Source: Chondrosia reniformis
Taxonomy: Eukaryota > Porifera > Demospongiae > Chondrillida > Chondrillidae
DNA: 64,000 bases
Direction of reading: 5' to 3'
Assembly: GCA_947172415.1 (NCBI GenBank)
Contig: OX359199.1
Coordinates: 1,266,001 to 1,330,000, forward strand
Positions 11,467 through 21,353 of the stretch are shown here, piece by piece. A model generated the notes under the pieces. It did no database searches, was not told where the DNA came from, and saw only the letters and a list, made by a program, of their open reading frames with translations. The position numbers and the translations under genes are program-made. The number at the start of each line of letters is the position of its first letter. The stretch's first letter is position 1.

Positions 11467-12053
11467 ATGGAAGAGTTACAGAAAGAGGTAGCAGAATTAC
11501 AGGTAATTCAGTACACAAATACAATTATAAATATGTGTGTACTGATATATGTATACAAGTTTTCACCAGAAATTATCAATTTCTTTGAATGTACAAATGA
11601 AGGAAGAATTACTGAAGGAAATGTAGCTTAGTGGTAGAGCACTGATAGTCATAACCAGCTGTTCTGTGTTCAATTCCCGGCAATTGCTTCTTTCATTAAT
11701 TCTTCTGGTTGTTTGAGAATGATTATAGTACTAGTAATTTGATTATAATTTTGACTATTCATATCTATCGGGTATGATTATAGAGTATGTATGTGTATAA
11801 GCAGTGTGAAGTTAAACAAGTATACAAGTTGGGTTGCTAAAACTATTGTACTAATTTCCACTGCAATTCTGAACAAATTTAGGTTAAATTGGAGAATGAA
11901 CAATCAGTGGTGAGAGCCTTGAGAAGGCAGCAGTTCATAATGTTGGGAGACCAACATAAGATTGGGGACCATTTGACTAAATCTTTAGAAGACTCAGAAA
12001 AAGGACGTAACTTCAACAATCACATGCATGATTATGTTAGACTATATACATAA
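11467..12053 (+). CDS. Possible small coiled-coil gene or exon fragment
   Basis: Exon 11467-11502 encodes MEELQKEVAELQ and ends at a GTAATT donor. Exon 11883-12053 follows a TTTAG acceptor in phase 0 and encodes VKLENEQSVVRALRR and on to a stop, 68 residues in total. The first half has heptad-like L/V spacing rich in E, K and Q, typical of a coiled coil. I do not recognise a family. A donor-like GGAC/GTAACT inside exon 2 means the gene may continue differently, or this may be a stranded fragment of a larger coiled-coil gene. A tRNA-like sequence lies in the intron. Confidence 0.35.
11617..11688 (+). ncRNA. tRNA-derived sequence (tRNA-Met-like, probably pseudo or SINE)
   Basis: It has an A box (TAGCTTAGTGG, 11624-11634) and a B box (GTTCAATTCC, 11668-11677), both matching the RNA polymerase III consensus. 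The D arm folds (GCTT with GAGC) and 5 of 7 acceptor pairs form. The anticodon arm contains CAT but has a mismatch and a wrongly placed loop, so a functional tRNA is unlikely. No poly-A tail or target duplication was seen. Confidence 0.45.
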
Positions 12054-12297
12054 GTGTTTATTTCCCCCTACTGAGGTTTAGCTGCAAATATTTGTAATAC
12101 GGATGCTCATTTTAGTCTGATATATAGGGAAACCAATATATTGAGATGCTGCATCCCATACATTTTGTACAAACCATTTAATTGTAATTATTTCTCATCT
12201 TAAAAAAAACTGCACCAAATAGCTGCAGTATTTCACGTAATTAGTTTTTAATATACTTAATAATTATATATTTATACGTACGTATTCTCTTTATATT

Positions 12298-12509
12298 TTG
12301 CAAACAGAATTTATTAAATGCCTAATCACAGTACTTGCATGCTCCACTAGATTTGTACTAGCACATGACTGTGTACTATACTTCCAGGCAATTATGTACA
12401 TTGTCAGATACTATATAAAGGACTGTGTAACTAAACGTAATCAGCCAATTAGCAAAATAAGAGCAAGACTAATCTCATCTCAGAATAGTTTTAAAGAGCT
12501 AAACTTACA
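12298..12509 (+). promoter_or_regulatory. Model promoter of the cystine-knot family (copy 2)
   Basis: TATATAAAG (12412-12420) lies 98 bp before the ATG, predicting a start near 12,440 and a 5' UTR of about 70 bases. Between them TAATCAGCCAATTAGC combines a CCAAT word with flanking TAAT/ATTA homeodomain-type cores. The same block, starting about 200 bp upstream at ACAGAATTTATTAAATGCC, is kept at every copy. Copy 6 alone has TATAAAAA in place of TATATAAA. Confidence 0.6.
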
Positions 12510-12953
12510 ATGTCAGCCAGTATCCATTTCAGCAAAGACCACTCCACCTCGGCTGCCTTGTTGGTGATCATATGCATTCTCTCTCTGTCTGCACCTGTTT
12601 GGGCAAACTGTGGAACTGCAAACTTTGTCCAAAAGATAAGACTTTTTGATGGAGAGGAGTGTGTATCTGACAGCAAAATTGTCGCAGAATGTTCAGGAAA
12701 TTGTAGAAGTAGTGTTGATGCTATCGTTGCAGATGATATAGTGAAATACAGAGTTAACTGTAAATGCTGCCGTCCAGTGTCATTTGGTTGGAAAGTCTTT
12801 TCATCCATAAATATCACCTATACTTGTCCAGGTGGTAGAAAGGAATGGGCATCAGAGAATATCCCAATACCTCCCTCCAGGTTGCATTTTTTATCAGAGA
12901 CACCAAACCTTAAATCACCTCCACGTGATTGCATATGTCAACATTGCCAATAG
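12510..12953 (+). CDS. Secreted cystine-knot (CTCK) protein, copy 2
   Basis: Single-exon, 147 residues, all eleven mature cysteines present. Its protein is identical to that of copy 9, 25 kb away, and represents the array consensus (I57, D76-I77, R124, E130, K135, I142). Head-to-head with copy 1 and tail-to-tail with copy 3 (1.7 kb between stop codons). The 3' flank is A-type. Confidence 0.85.
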   Translation: MSASIHFSKDHSTSAALLVIICILSLSAPVWANCGTANFVQKIRLFDGEECVSDSKIVAECSGNCRSSVDAIVADDIVKYRVNCKCCRPVSFGWKVFSSINITYTCPGGRKEWASENIPIPPSRLHFLSETPNLKSPPRDCICQHCQ

Positions 12954-14688
12954 AGAAGCAATGGGAACCATATATATAACATGTAGAGTATGTAAATATA
13001 AACAATACTTATATTTTATATGTATATATACCTTTTTTAATGTTTAAATTCTTTTGTACATATTATATTTTATGTATAATTACATTCATGATATTTTAAA
13101 CATATATATGGCCATAATACGCTATAACATTAGTGTACATATATAGAGTATTTTATGTGCGATCTCATCCTCAATGTATTGTATTATGATCAATACCACT
13201 AATGCATGCAATGGATCAATCAAATAAGAGTAAGAATTTCTTCTCACTGAGTCAAACTTTCAGTTGCTGAAGAAGAACCCAGGGTCGAAATATTTGACCA
13301 AAAGATATGCTAAAACTGCATCTTTAGGTACTCATATAGTCAAAAATATGAATCTTCTAAAGATTTATAGGCTTATTAAAAAACAATGGATTGAAGGTAA
13401 AGGAAAACAAGTTTGTGTATATATGTACATGTATTTATATATTGGCCTTTAATTTGTATATATAATACTGTTTCGTTGTAAATAGTTAATATTCTTTGCA
13501 TAAAATGAGCTCATTTTGTCCGTACAATCCTGTTGTAGACACTTGATTTGGTAACATCTTGCTACACAAAGGCACTCTTACTTACATAGTTATGAATGTA
13601 AGAGTGATAGTGAACCAGTCCTGTCTTGTCTATACATGAAAGTTACACTTAATTGTATTTACAAGCAACCTCTGTTGGACATGGAAAAGTATATTGTCAT
13701 GCTATTATGGGATGGGAGTGTGTTGAAATGTACATATACACATTAATAGGTACATTTACATATGTTAACAAATTAGGGACTCTTAGCTAAATTGCAATCC
13801 GGTATTGGTCAACTCAGTCTTGAAGTATGTATGTTAGCTATAGTATTATCCTGTTTGTATGTTATCATTAGGGATAGGCTTACATATGTGTACACATACT
13901 TATATACAGGCTGTGTTCATCAAATTGACTCTCTGACATTTATTCAAAAAGAGATGATACATCCTGTTGTAGAAACTTGATTTGGAAACATCTTACTACA
14001 TCCAGGTATATACTATTAGATACATATGTACATACGTATTTAAGTGTATCATTAAGTCCTGTCTTGTCTGTAGATGAAAGTTACAAGCAACCTCTGTTGA
14101 ACATTTAAAAGTAAATTTTCATGCTATGGGATGGGAGTGTGTTCATACTAATTAGAACCAAACAGTATTAAGTAGTATAACACTAATATTCATATATATA
14201 TATAAAATACAAATTAAAGATCAATATATAAATACATGCATACGTATGTTATACACAAAATTTCCTTTACCTTCATTCCATTGTATTTTTAATAAGGTAT
14301 CTTTTAGAAGATTCATATTTTGATTATATGAGCATCTAAAGACACAGTTTTGGTATATATATATTTTAATCAAATGTTTCGCCCCTGGATTCTTCTTCAG
14401 CAACTGATCATGACTGTTTGACTCAGTTAGAAGAAATTCTTATTCTTACATGGTTGATCCATTGCATGAGTGATATGAATTAAGGATGAGATTGTGCATA
14501 AAATATTCTTTTTGAACATTAATGTAATCGTGTATACAAATGACCTTATATGTTTAAAATATCATGAATGTAATACATTATGAACAAAAGAATTTAAAAA
14601 TATAAATATTTACATAATATAAAATATAAGTATTGTTTATATTTACATACTCTACATGTTATATATTATATAGTTCCCATTGCATTCT
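12954..14688. repeat. Tail-to-tail spacer, copies 2/3 (A-type flanks)
   Basis: Two A-type 3' flanks face each other as an imperfect inverted repeat. Each carries the CTGAAGA...GAAA motif block (13,251-13,300 and, reversed, 14,371-14,423). A 34-base palindrome lies at 13,573-13,606 in one arm only. The short open frames here (13,264-13,452 and 14,221-14,403 reversed) are diverged repeats of each other, not convincing genes. Confidence 0.7.
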
Positions 14689-15132
14689 CTATTGACAATG
14701 TTGACATACGCAATCACGTGGAGGTGATTTAAGGTTTGGTGTCCCTGATAAGAAATGCAACTTGGAAGGAGGTATTGGGATATTCTCTGAGGCCCATTCC
14801 TTTCTACCACCTGGACAAGTATAGGTGATATTTATGGATGAAAAGACTTTCCAACCAAATGACACTGGACGGCAGCATTTACAGTTAACTCTGTATTTCA
14901 CTATATCATCTGCAACGATAGCATCAATACTACTTCTACAATTTCCTGAACATTCAGCGACAATTTTGCTGTCAAATACACACTCCTCTCCATCAAAAAG
15001 TCTTATCTTTTGGACAAAGTTTGCAGTTCCACAGTTTGCCCAAACAGGTGCAGACACAGAGAGAATGCATATGATCACCAACAAGGCAGCCGAGGTGGAG
15101 TGGTCTTTGCTGAAATGGATACTGGCTGACAT
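14689..15132 (-). CDS. Secreted cystine-knot (CTCK) protein, copy 3
   Basis: Single-exon, 147 residues, all eleven cysteines kept. Differences from the consensus are V26 in the signal peptide, F53 for S, I69 for V, K124 for R and G130 for E. TATA box at 15,222-15,230. A-type promoter side and A-type tail. Confidence 0.85.
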   Translation of the reverse strand: MSASIHFSKDHSTSAALLVIICILSVSAPVWANCGTANFVQKIRLFDGEECVFDSKIVAECSGNCRSSIDAIVADDIVKYRVNCKCCRPVSFGWKVFSSINITYTCPGGRKEWASENIPIPPSKLHFLSGTPNLKSPPRDCVCQHCQ

Positions 15133-16223
15133 TGTAAGTTTAGCTCTTTAAAACTATTCTGAGATGAGATTAGTCTTGCTCTTATTTCGCTAATTGGCTG
15201 ATTACGTTTAGTTACACAGTCCTTTATATAGTATCTGACAATGTACATAATTGCCTGGAAGTATAGTACACAGTCATGTGCTAGTACAAATCTAGTGGAG
15301 CATGCAAGTACTGTGATTAGACATTTAATAAATTCTGTTTGTATAGATTTACGAGAATACGTACGTATAAATATATAATTATTAAGTATATTAAAAAACT
15401 AATTTTGTGAAATACTGCAGCTATTTGGTGCAAAGTCATAATTTGTATTTGCTAAGAGTGTATGCATGGGTAGAAACATTATAATTATATTATTCTATAT
15501 ACATCATGCATATAACTATATGTACACACAAACCACACTATAAAATGTACAAAATATTATGATGCATGTAAATAAAAGAAATTAGAAATATGTATAATAC
15601 TAAACTACAAGTTAGGTGTCAGCAATCATGACATTTCAAATATGCTATGATCACATTTCCTTCAGTTGGTAGTTGTCTCAAAACTGTCACTATCTCATCC
15701 TGAAGCCACCTCACCTTTCCCTACAATAATATATTATGTGACAAGGTAAAGCATTGAACATAAGCTTCATGGACAAGCCAAAATGTACATCGGTTCATGT
15801 TAAACTAACCATTAAATTAACACTCCATTGCCCTAAATCTTTATGCCAAAACATGTATACAATGGAAAATCACTGGAGTGAACTGCACCAAACCAGCCAA
15901 GGAACCAAGGTCCAATTTGGCTTGGAGGCCAAAGTCTTATTAAAAATGCATGGTAATCAGTAATCGCCTACTGGTCCATATACGTATCATAGCTTGTGAA
16001 CAGGTATTGTGCATTTAACTCCCATCTTTAATATTGTGAGAGCTTAGTCTCAAATATAGACTGCAGCCTACACCTTCACTTGTTATGAAACCTTAAGTAT
16101 TCACTTGTGGTGGATTAATAAGCTCTTGAGTTCACTTTGAATTGATTGTAGGCTTTATATATATATATATATTACTAAGGATCCATATAGTCCACTCCAG
16201 AAGTGGTAACATAATGGGGTATG

Positions 16224-17083
16224 TACGGTACGCGTCAAAAGTAACGCTTATACTCGCGAGACTCGAGTGCGAGTGCCTCGACGAGACGAGTGATAACCTC
16301 GAATGATCACTCGATAAATTCTCGATCTCGAAAGGTGCTCATCGTGGGGTAAATTGACTATTATACCGAGTGATATAAATCGACACGTTTAGATGACGAT
16401 TTTGAGAAATGAGGGCGAATCACTCGGTGTGGCAAGAAATCATCTCAAGCATCACTCGACTACACCTCGATCTAATATCATTGGGAAAATACGTTCGCAT
16501 TGAGTGCTAAAAGCAACACTTTTTTAGGTGAGATATTCAAGATTTGAGAAGTGACGCTGCTATGCCAAGACTATCTCTTTATGCTAGACAAGTGACGCCG
16601 CTATGCCAAGACTATCTCTTTATACTAGACAAGTGACTCCGCTATGCAAAGACTATCTCTTTATGCTAGACAAGTGACGCCGCTATGCCAAGACTATCTC
16701 TTTATGCTAGACAAGTGACGCCGCTATGCCAAGACTATCTCTTTATACTAGACAAGTGACGCCACTATCTCTTTATGCTAGACAACGTATCGTAGTCCTT
16801 GCGACCGAACATACATGGCTGAATTAAGAAAGAATTAGCTAAGAATCAATTGAAGAATCGATTTCGGCGATATATCGATTGCTTAAGAAGTATCGACAGA
16901 GCAAAACCTTGCGAAGAAAAGATGCGAAAAATCGCCACCTACGTATTTATACCATTATCGCTTTCAGGGCCTGTCGTACGCACTCGATTTGGCCCTCGCT
17001 AAAAGCCACTCGTTAACACTCGCCTCGTCGAGGCACTCGCACTCGAATCTCGCGAGTATAAGCGTTACTTTTGACGCGTACCG
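16224..17083. mobile_element. 860-bp TIR element with internal 41-bp tandem repeat
   Basis: Terminal inverted repeats of about 70 bp with roughly two mismatches begin TACGGTACGCGTCAAAAGTA. The target duplication is TA or TATG; the ends allow both readings. The interior is noncoding, rich in ACTCG/CTCGA words near the ends, and holds six units of a 41-bp tandem repeat (16,549-16,783; the last unit is shortened). Its CpG content is clearly above that of its surroundings. Matching spacers at 11.3, 27.5, 34.5 and 39.15 kb lack the element, so it inserted after amplification or in one lineage of copies. It is a non-autonomous DNA element, superfamily unassigned. Confidence 0.75.
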
Positions 17084-17841
17084 TATATAGTCTCGTACCC
17101 AGACCGCTACTCGCCTCCATATTTATATTATGACGTCACACGGTCGGCGAGATAGGGTCTGGCATATTTCCTATGCGACAATTCTTCCACCCACGCAATC
17201 ACAAATATGCAAATAATTTATTGCACGCGCTAAATAATAAGTGTTACGCGTTCTCTCTCGGAGTTGTAGCAGAGATTCTCTGGGCTCACAAGAACTAGTT
17301 CGTGCTTCCCTTGTAAAACGCGACTGATTGCTTGTTGGTCCAACTGCAATTCGCCCAGGAACTCCGCATTCACTCCCATCGGGATAAATTTCTTCCTTTG
17401 TTCCGCCATCAGGGCTGCTAGGGGACTCAAAACCACTACAATGCTAGTAGTCGATCTTCGAATCGTGTTAAACAACGACGGAAGAACAGCGAAAATCAGC
17501 GTCTTCCCGAACCCAGTAGGAAGAGATACGAAGACATCCTTGCCTCCGCAGAATGCCAAAATCGCTTCCAGCTGCTGAGGTTTGACGTTCGTGAAGCCTA
17601 GTCGAGAAGCCGCTTCGCGGACTAACACAGATAAAGCTAGTTTACTGAGATCTTCCATTCGGCTGCGAACAGCGGCTTCACATTACGTCATCAATTAACA
17701 TTCCTCACAGTGTCCCAGCATTCCAGGACATTAACGAATTGTCGCATAGGAAATATGCCAGACCCTATCTCGCCGACCGTGTGACGTCATAATATAAATA
17801 TGGAGGCGAGTAGCGGTCTGGGTACGAGACTATACCGTATA
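17079..17841. mobile_element. Mutator-like TIR element carrying a helicase fragment
   Basis: Perfect 97-bp terminal inverted repeats (17,088-17,184 and 17,736-17,832; ends TAGTCTCGTACCC) are flanked by the 9-bp direct duplication TACCGTATA (17,079-17,087 and 17,833-17,841). It inserted into the right end of the 860-bp element, so it is the younger of the two. Long inverted repeats plus a 9-bp duplication are typical of Mutator-like elements. No transposase is present. Each repeat contains a TGACGTCA site; the one at 17,782-17,789 lies about 125 bp upstream of the helicase ATG. Confidence 0.8.
17230..17658 (-). CDS. RecQ-type helicase N-terminal fragment, transposon cargo
   Basis: 142-residue intronless frame filling most of the interior of the element. 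Residues 25-33 (VKPQQLEAI) are the RecQ motif 0 with its glutamines. Residues 46-53 (LPTGFGKT) are Walker A, 75-87 (VVLSPLAALMAEQ) are motif Ia, and 121-129 (LVLVSPENL) are the strand before the DEAH box. The frame stops before DEAH, and helicase motifs III-VI and the RQC/HRDC regions are absent, so it cannot be an active helicase. The frame is uninterrupted, which fits recent capture or selection. It may make a truncated ATP-binding protein, or it may be passive cargo. Confidence 0.75.
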   Translation of the reverse strand: MEDLSKLALSVLVREAASRLGFTNVKPQQLEAILAFCGGKDVFVSLPTGFGKTLIFAVLPSLFNTIRRSTTSIVVVLSPLAALMAEQRKKFIPMGVNAEFLGELQLDQQAISRVLQGKHELVLVSPENLCYNSERERVTLII

Positions 17842-18466
17842 TGCATTATTATATGTGCAAAATGTCATATGTACATGCATACTTATGTATTAGGTCCACT
17901 TCTGAAGAATATACTTTTGTCTAGTGACATGTATAGAATGTAGATTGTCTGCTAATTATATAAGTAGTAAGGATGTTAGGTAAGTACAAATGTGTAGATG
18001 TACGTACATTTGTAGACAATTAATTTAATATATAGACAATGTATTGGATGAAGAGAACAATTGGAATAACTTCATTTTTAGCTATTACTGCCTCAAACTG
18101 CTTCCTGGATGTCAATGACATCTGATTATTGTAAATACAAACAAATATATATGCATAAAAATAGGTTCATACATACATACACTTATACCTATTTCATATA
18201 ATACACACGATAGAACGTATATATATACGTATATGTTATTTAGGACCCCCAGCTTACATCATCCATATATAACTGCTGTAACGTTAAACTGGATCTGAAC
18301 TTAAGTCACCTTCTCTATGTGTTAAAGCAACGATAACTCAGTATATTTCTTTATAGAAAGGATTAATGCTACAAGACTGGAGCATTTTCATGGAAGATTA
18401 GAAGCAGTAATAGAATTCTAGCTTATAGGAGATTTGAGCCCTTCAGTCAGTAAGTGCAGAGTTCAG

Positions 18467-18486
18467 AGGTCAAAAGGTCATGACCC
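18467..18486 (+). promoter_or_regulatory. DR2 nuclear-receptor-type element (pair 3/4)
   Basis: AGGTCA-AA-AGGTCA (18,467-18,480) is a perfect direct repeat with a 2-bp gap. It is followed at once by TGACCC, so the second half-site also forms an inverted pair. It lies about 2.4 kb upstream of copy 4. Function is inferred from the motif only. Confidence 0.35.
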
Positions 18487-20909
18487 AACAACTTTCTGCT
18501 ACCTATCATTCTAATGGAGGAGATGGTACTCCAGGGAACAGGTCAGACTTCCAAAACAAAGCTGTATATATATATTCATCTTGGCCAGCTTATTTAACAG
18601 AAAGCTGGATCGACTGTATTTAATTGGGCCTAGAACAGCCATGTTAGAAGTTGTAAATTTTCATATCATTATATCCAAATTGTGGACTGATTTATATACA
18701 TACATATATACATACAAATAATATAATATAATATAATATTCATTATGTATATGTTTGTGCCATAATTAAACGTGAATGACACTGCATATTGCAGGAATCA
18801 GCCATCTTGGACAAGATTAAAGGCCAAATATTACTTGTCAGTATATAAATTTCATTCAGTAATTTTTTTTCCATATCTCTAGAAACAGGTCATATACAAA
18901 AAACATGTACATACAAATTTAAGATTATTTATATAGTTCTCAGTGTTTTTACAATATCAACATTCACTTCTTTTCATCTTAGTCAACACACTATGTAAAT
19001 ACTTATTTATGTACCATAGATCATGTTGTTTCTATGATCCATAGATGGAAAACATTACTGAAACTACAATACAAATACTAAAATACAATTCTCGCAAATA
19101 AAGAACTAACTACGTATATACGTATATATTGATCAAAACTAACGTTAATGAACCTAGTTGCCAGTGAAGTAACTCATGGCTACATATTGTGTTGTTATTC
19201 AAATTGGGTATACGTACTAATTAAACTGTACTTTTCAGTAAATATACATATTCATTTTCACTTATTGTTATTCAATTGTCAAAACTTGGTGAAAACAATA
19301 GCACTGCCCAATTCATGTTTTCCCAATCTCTTGTAAACTATTAATTAATTAAAAATCTCAGGTTTGAAAGTGATTATCAGGCAGCGAAAGTCTCCCTGAA
19401 GTCACAGAGAAGATGAATAAAATGAGGTAAGATATTTCTAAACATATTATCTGTCTGAAACATTGTTTGAGTCCTTTTTGCATATTCTAATGCACATGAT
19501 ATTTGATTTTCAGTTTTATTCTCTATTAAAAGACATTATGTCAAAAATTCATTGATTCTCACATATATATATAGTCAGCCAAGCAGCTAATAGAGCTACA
19601 TATATACGTATATATACGTATTAGAGTTATATGGACACATTTATAGATATGAGGATTAAACATTATATCTGCTTCAAATTTATAATTAGTGAAAAGAATG
19701 CTATCATAATCCTGATTTTCTTAGCTAAGAGAAAGACTACTTTTAGAAGGAAGAAGGTGCATGCAAGGAATTATTGGAAGAATGCCAGCAATTATGTGAG
19801 AAGCTAGAGGACTAATGAGTCTAGCTGCGAAACTATAGAAACTTGCCAAGGGAAATTAATTAATTTAAATTAACCATTTGAAAGAAGCTAAACATAAAGC
19901 TACTCATCAACTTAAGGTGATTTTAACCTTACTAAAATTTTGATGAACACACATACTTATCATGTATATAGCCAAAATTTCATCAATCAGAATAGTTTAT
20001 TCGTTCAACAAGGATGTAAATGGCACGTTAAGATTTGAAACTTACCAGCAAAAGAAGAAAATTTAAGTTAAATCATGTTCCTTTGCTGGTTTGGAGCAAT
20101 TCACTCCAGTGATTTTCCATTTGTATACATGTTTTGTCTGGTGAGAAGAAGATTTTAGGCGCGCAATGGAGTGCCAATTTGATGGTTAGTTTAACATCAA
20201 TTTAGTAATCTTTGTTGAACCGATGTATATATTGGCTTGTTCGTGAAGCTAATGTCCAATGCTTTAGCTACATACATATCCATTACAATATTATTGTAGG
20301 GAAAGGTGAGTTGGCTTCAGGGTGAGATAGAGACAGTTTTGAGGCAACTTCCAACTAAAGGAAATGTGATCATAACATACGTATTTGAAATGTTATGTTA
20401 CCTAACTTGGAGACTTAATGCTTAGCTTCTTACTTCTAATTTACATGCATCATATTATTATCATTTTTATATTTTACGTACATATACCTACATACATTTT
20501 ATATATATTATGGTTTGTGTGTATATACATACTGTAGTTATGCATTATGTATATACGTATATAGAATAACTACCCAAGCATACACTCTTGGCAAATTAAA
20601 TTATGTATTTGCCCCAAATAGCAGCAGTATTTCACATACGTAATTAGGTTTTTAATACTTATACATATACATTTATATTCTTATATTTTGTACGTACATA
20701 CAAACAGAATTTATTAAATGCCTAATCACAGTACTTGCATGCTCCACTAGATTTGTACTAGCACATGACTGTGTACTATACATCCAGGCAATTATGTACA
20801 TTGTCAGATACTATATAAAGGACTGTGTAACTAAACGTAATCAGCCAATTAGCGAAATAAGAGCAAGACTAATCTCATCTCAGAATATTTTGAAAGAGCT
20901 AAACTTACA

Positions 20910-21353
20910 ATGTCAGCCAGTATCCATTTCAGCAAAGACCACTCCACCTCGGCTGCCTTGTTGGCGATCATATGCATTCTCTCTCTGTCTGCACCTGTTT
21001 GGGCAAACTGTGGAACTGCAAACTTTGTCCAAAAGATAAGACTTTTTGATGGAGAGAAGTGTATATCTGACAGCAAAATTGTCGCTGAATGTTCAGGAAA
21101 TTGTAGAAGTAGTGTTGATGCTATCGTTGCGGATGATATAGTGAAATACAGAGTAAACTGTAAATGCTGCCGTCCAGTGTCATTTGGTTGGAAAGTCTTT
21201 TCATCCATAAATATCACCTATACTTGTCCAGGTGGTAGAAAGGAATGGGCCTCAGAGAATATCCCAATACCTCCTTCCAAGTTGCATTTCTTATCAGAGA
21301 CACCAAACCTTAAATCACCTCCACGTGATTGCGTATGTCAACATTGCCAATAG
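20910..21353 (+). CDS. Secreted cystine-knot (CTCK) protein, copy 4
   Basis: Single-exon, 147 residues, all eleven cysteines kept. Distinct from the consensus by A19 for V, K50 for E, I52 for V and K124 for R, a set shared with copy 5 that marks a subfamily. TATA box at 20,812-20,820. B-type promoter side and B-type tail running into satellite monomers. Confidence 0.85.
   Translation: MSASIHFSKDHSTSAALLAIICILSLSAPVWANCGTANFVQKIRLFDGEKCISDSKIVAECSGNCRSSVDAIVADDIVKYRVNCKCCRPVSFGWKVFSSINITYTCPGGRKEWASENIPIPPSKLHFLSETPNLKSPPRDCVCQHCQ

Larger units (their letters stand above)
8736..12509. repeat. Head-to-head spacer, pair 1/2 (divergent promoters)
   Basis: About 200-250 bp next to each gene are near-identical inverted promoter sequence. 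About 9.0-11.0 kb is a second, older and diverged palindrome centred near 10,050: for instance 9240-9400 mirrors 10,735-10,870. A (TC)n tract at 10,018-10,036 lies near that centre. The right side carries about 1.1 kb with no match on the left, including a tRNA-like sequence and a coiled-coil reading frame. Of the five pair spacers this is the most diverged, and it lacks the exon fragments shared by the other four. Confidence 0.7.
15133..20909. repeat. Head-to-head spacer, pair 3/4, with transposon insertions
   Basis: The outer ~850 bp on each side are inverted copies: 15,133-15,970 mirrors 20,909-20,080. The centre is asymmetric and matches pair 9/10 in the same orientation and pairs 5/6 and 7/8 reversed. 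It carries splice-bounded fragments: RINATRLEHFHGRLEAVI near 18,360, ESAILDKIKGQ near 18,796 and KEEGACKELLEECQQLCEKL at 19,747-19,815, each soon ending in a stop. Two nested DNA elements at 16,224-17,841 account for its extra 1.6 kb. Confidence 0.75.

Noticed and set aside
19148-19336. 62-65 residue frame repeated in four head-to-head spacers (also 26,028, 33,123 and 40,543)
   Set aside because: Its persistence is explained by recent duplication of the spacer. Composition is low-complexity hydrophobic and no domain or promoter was seen.
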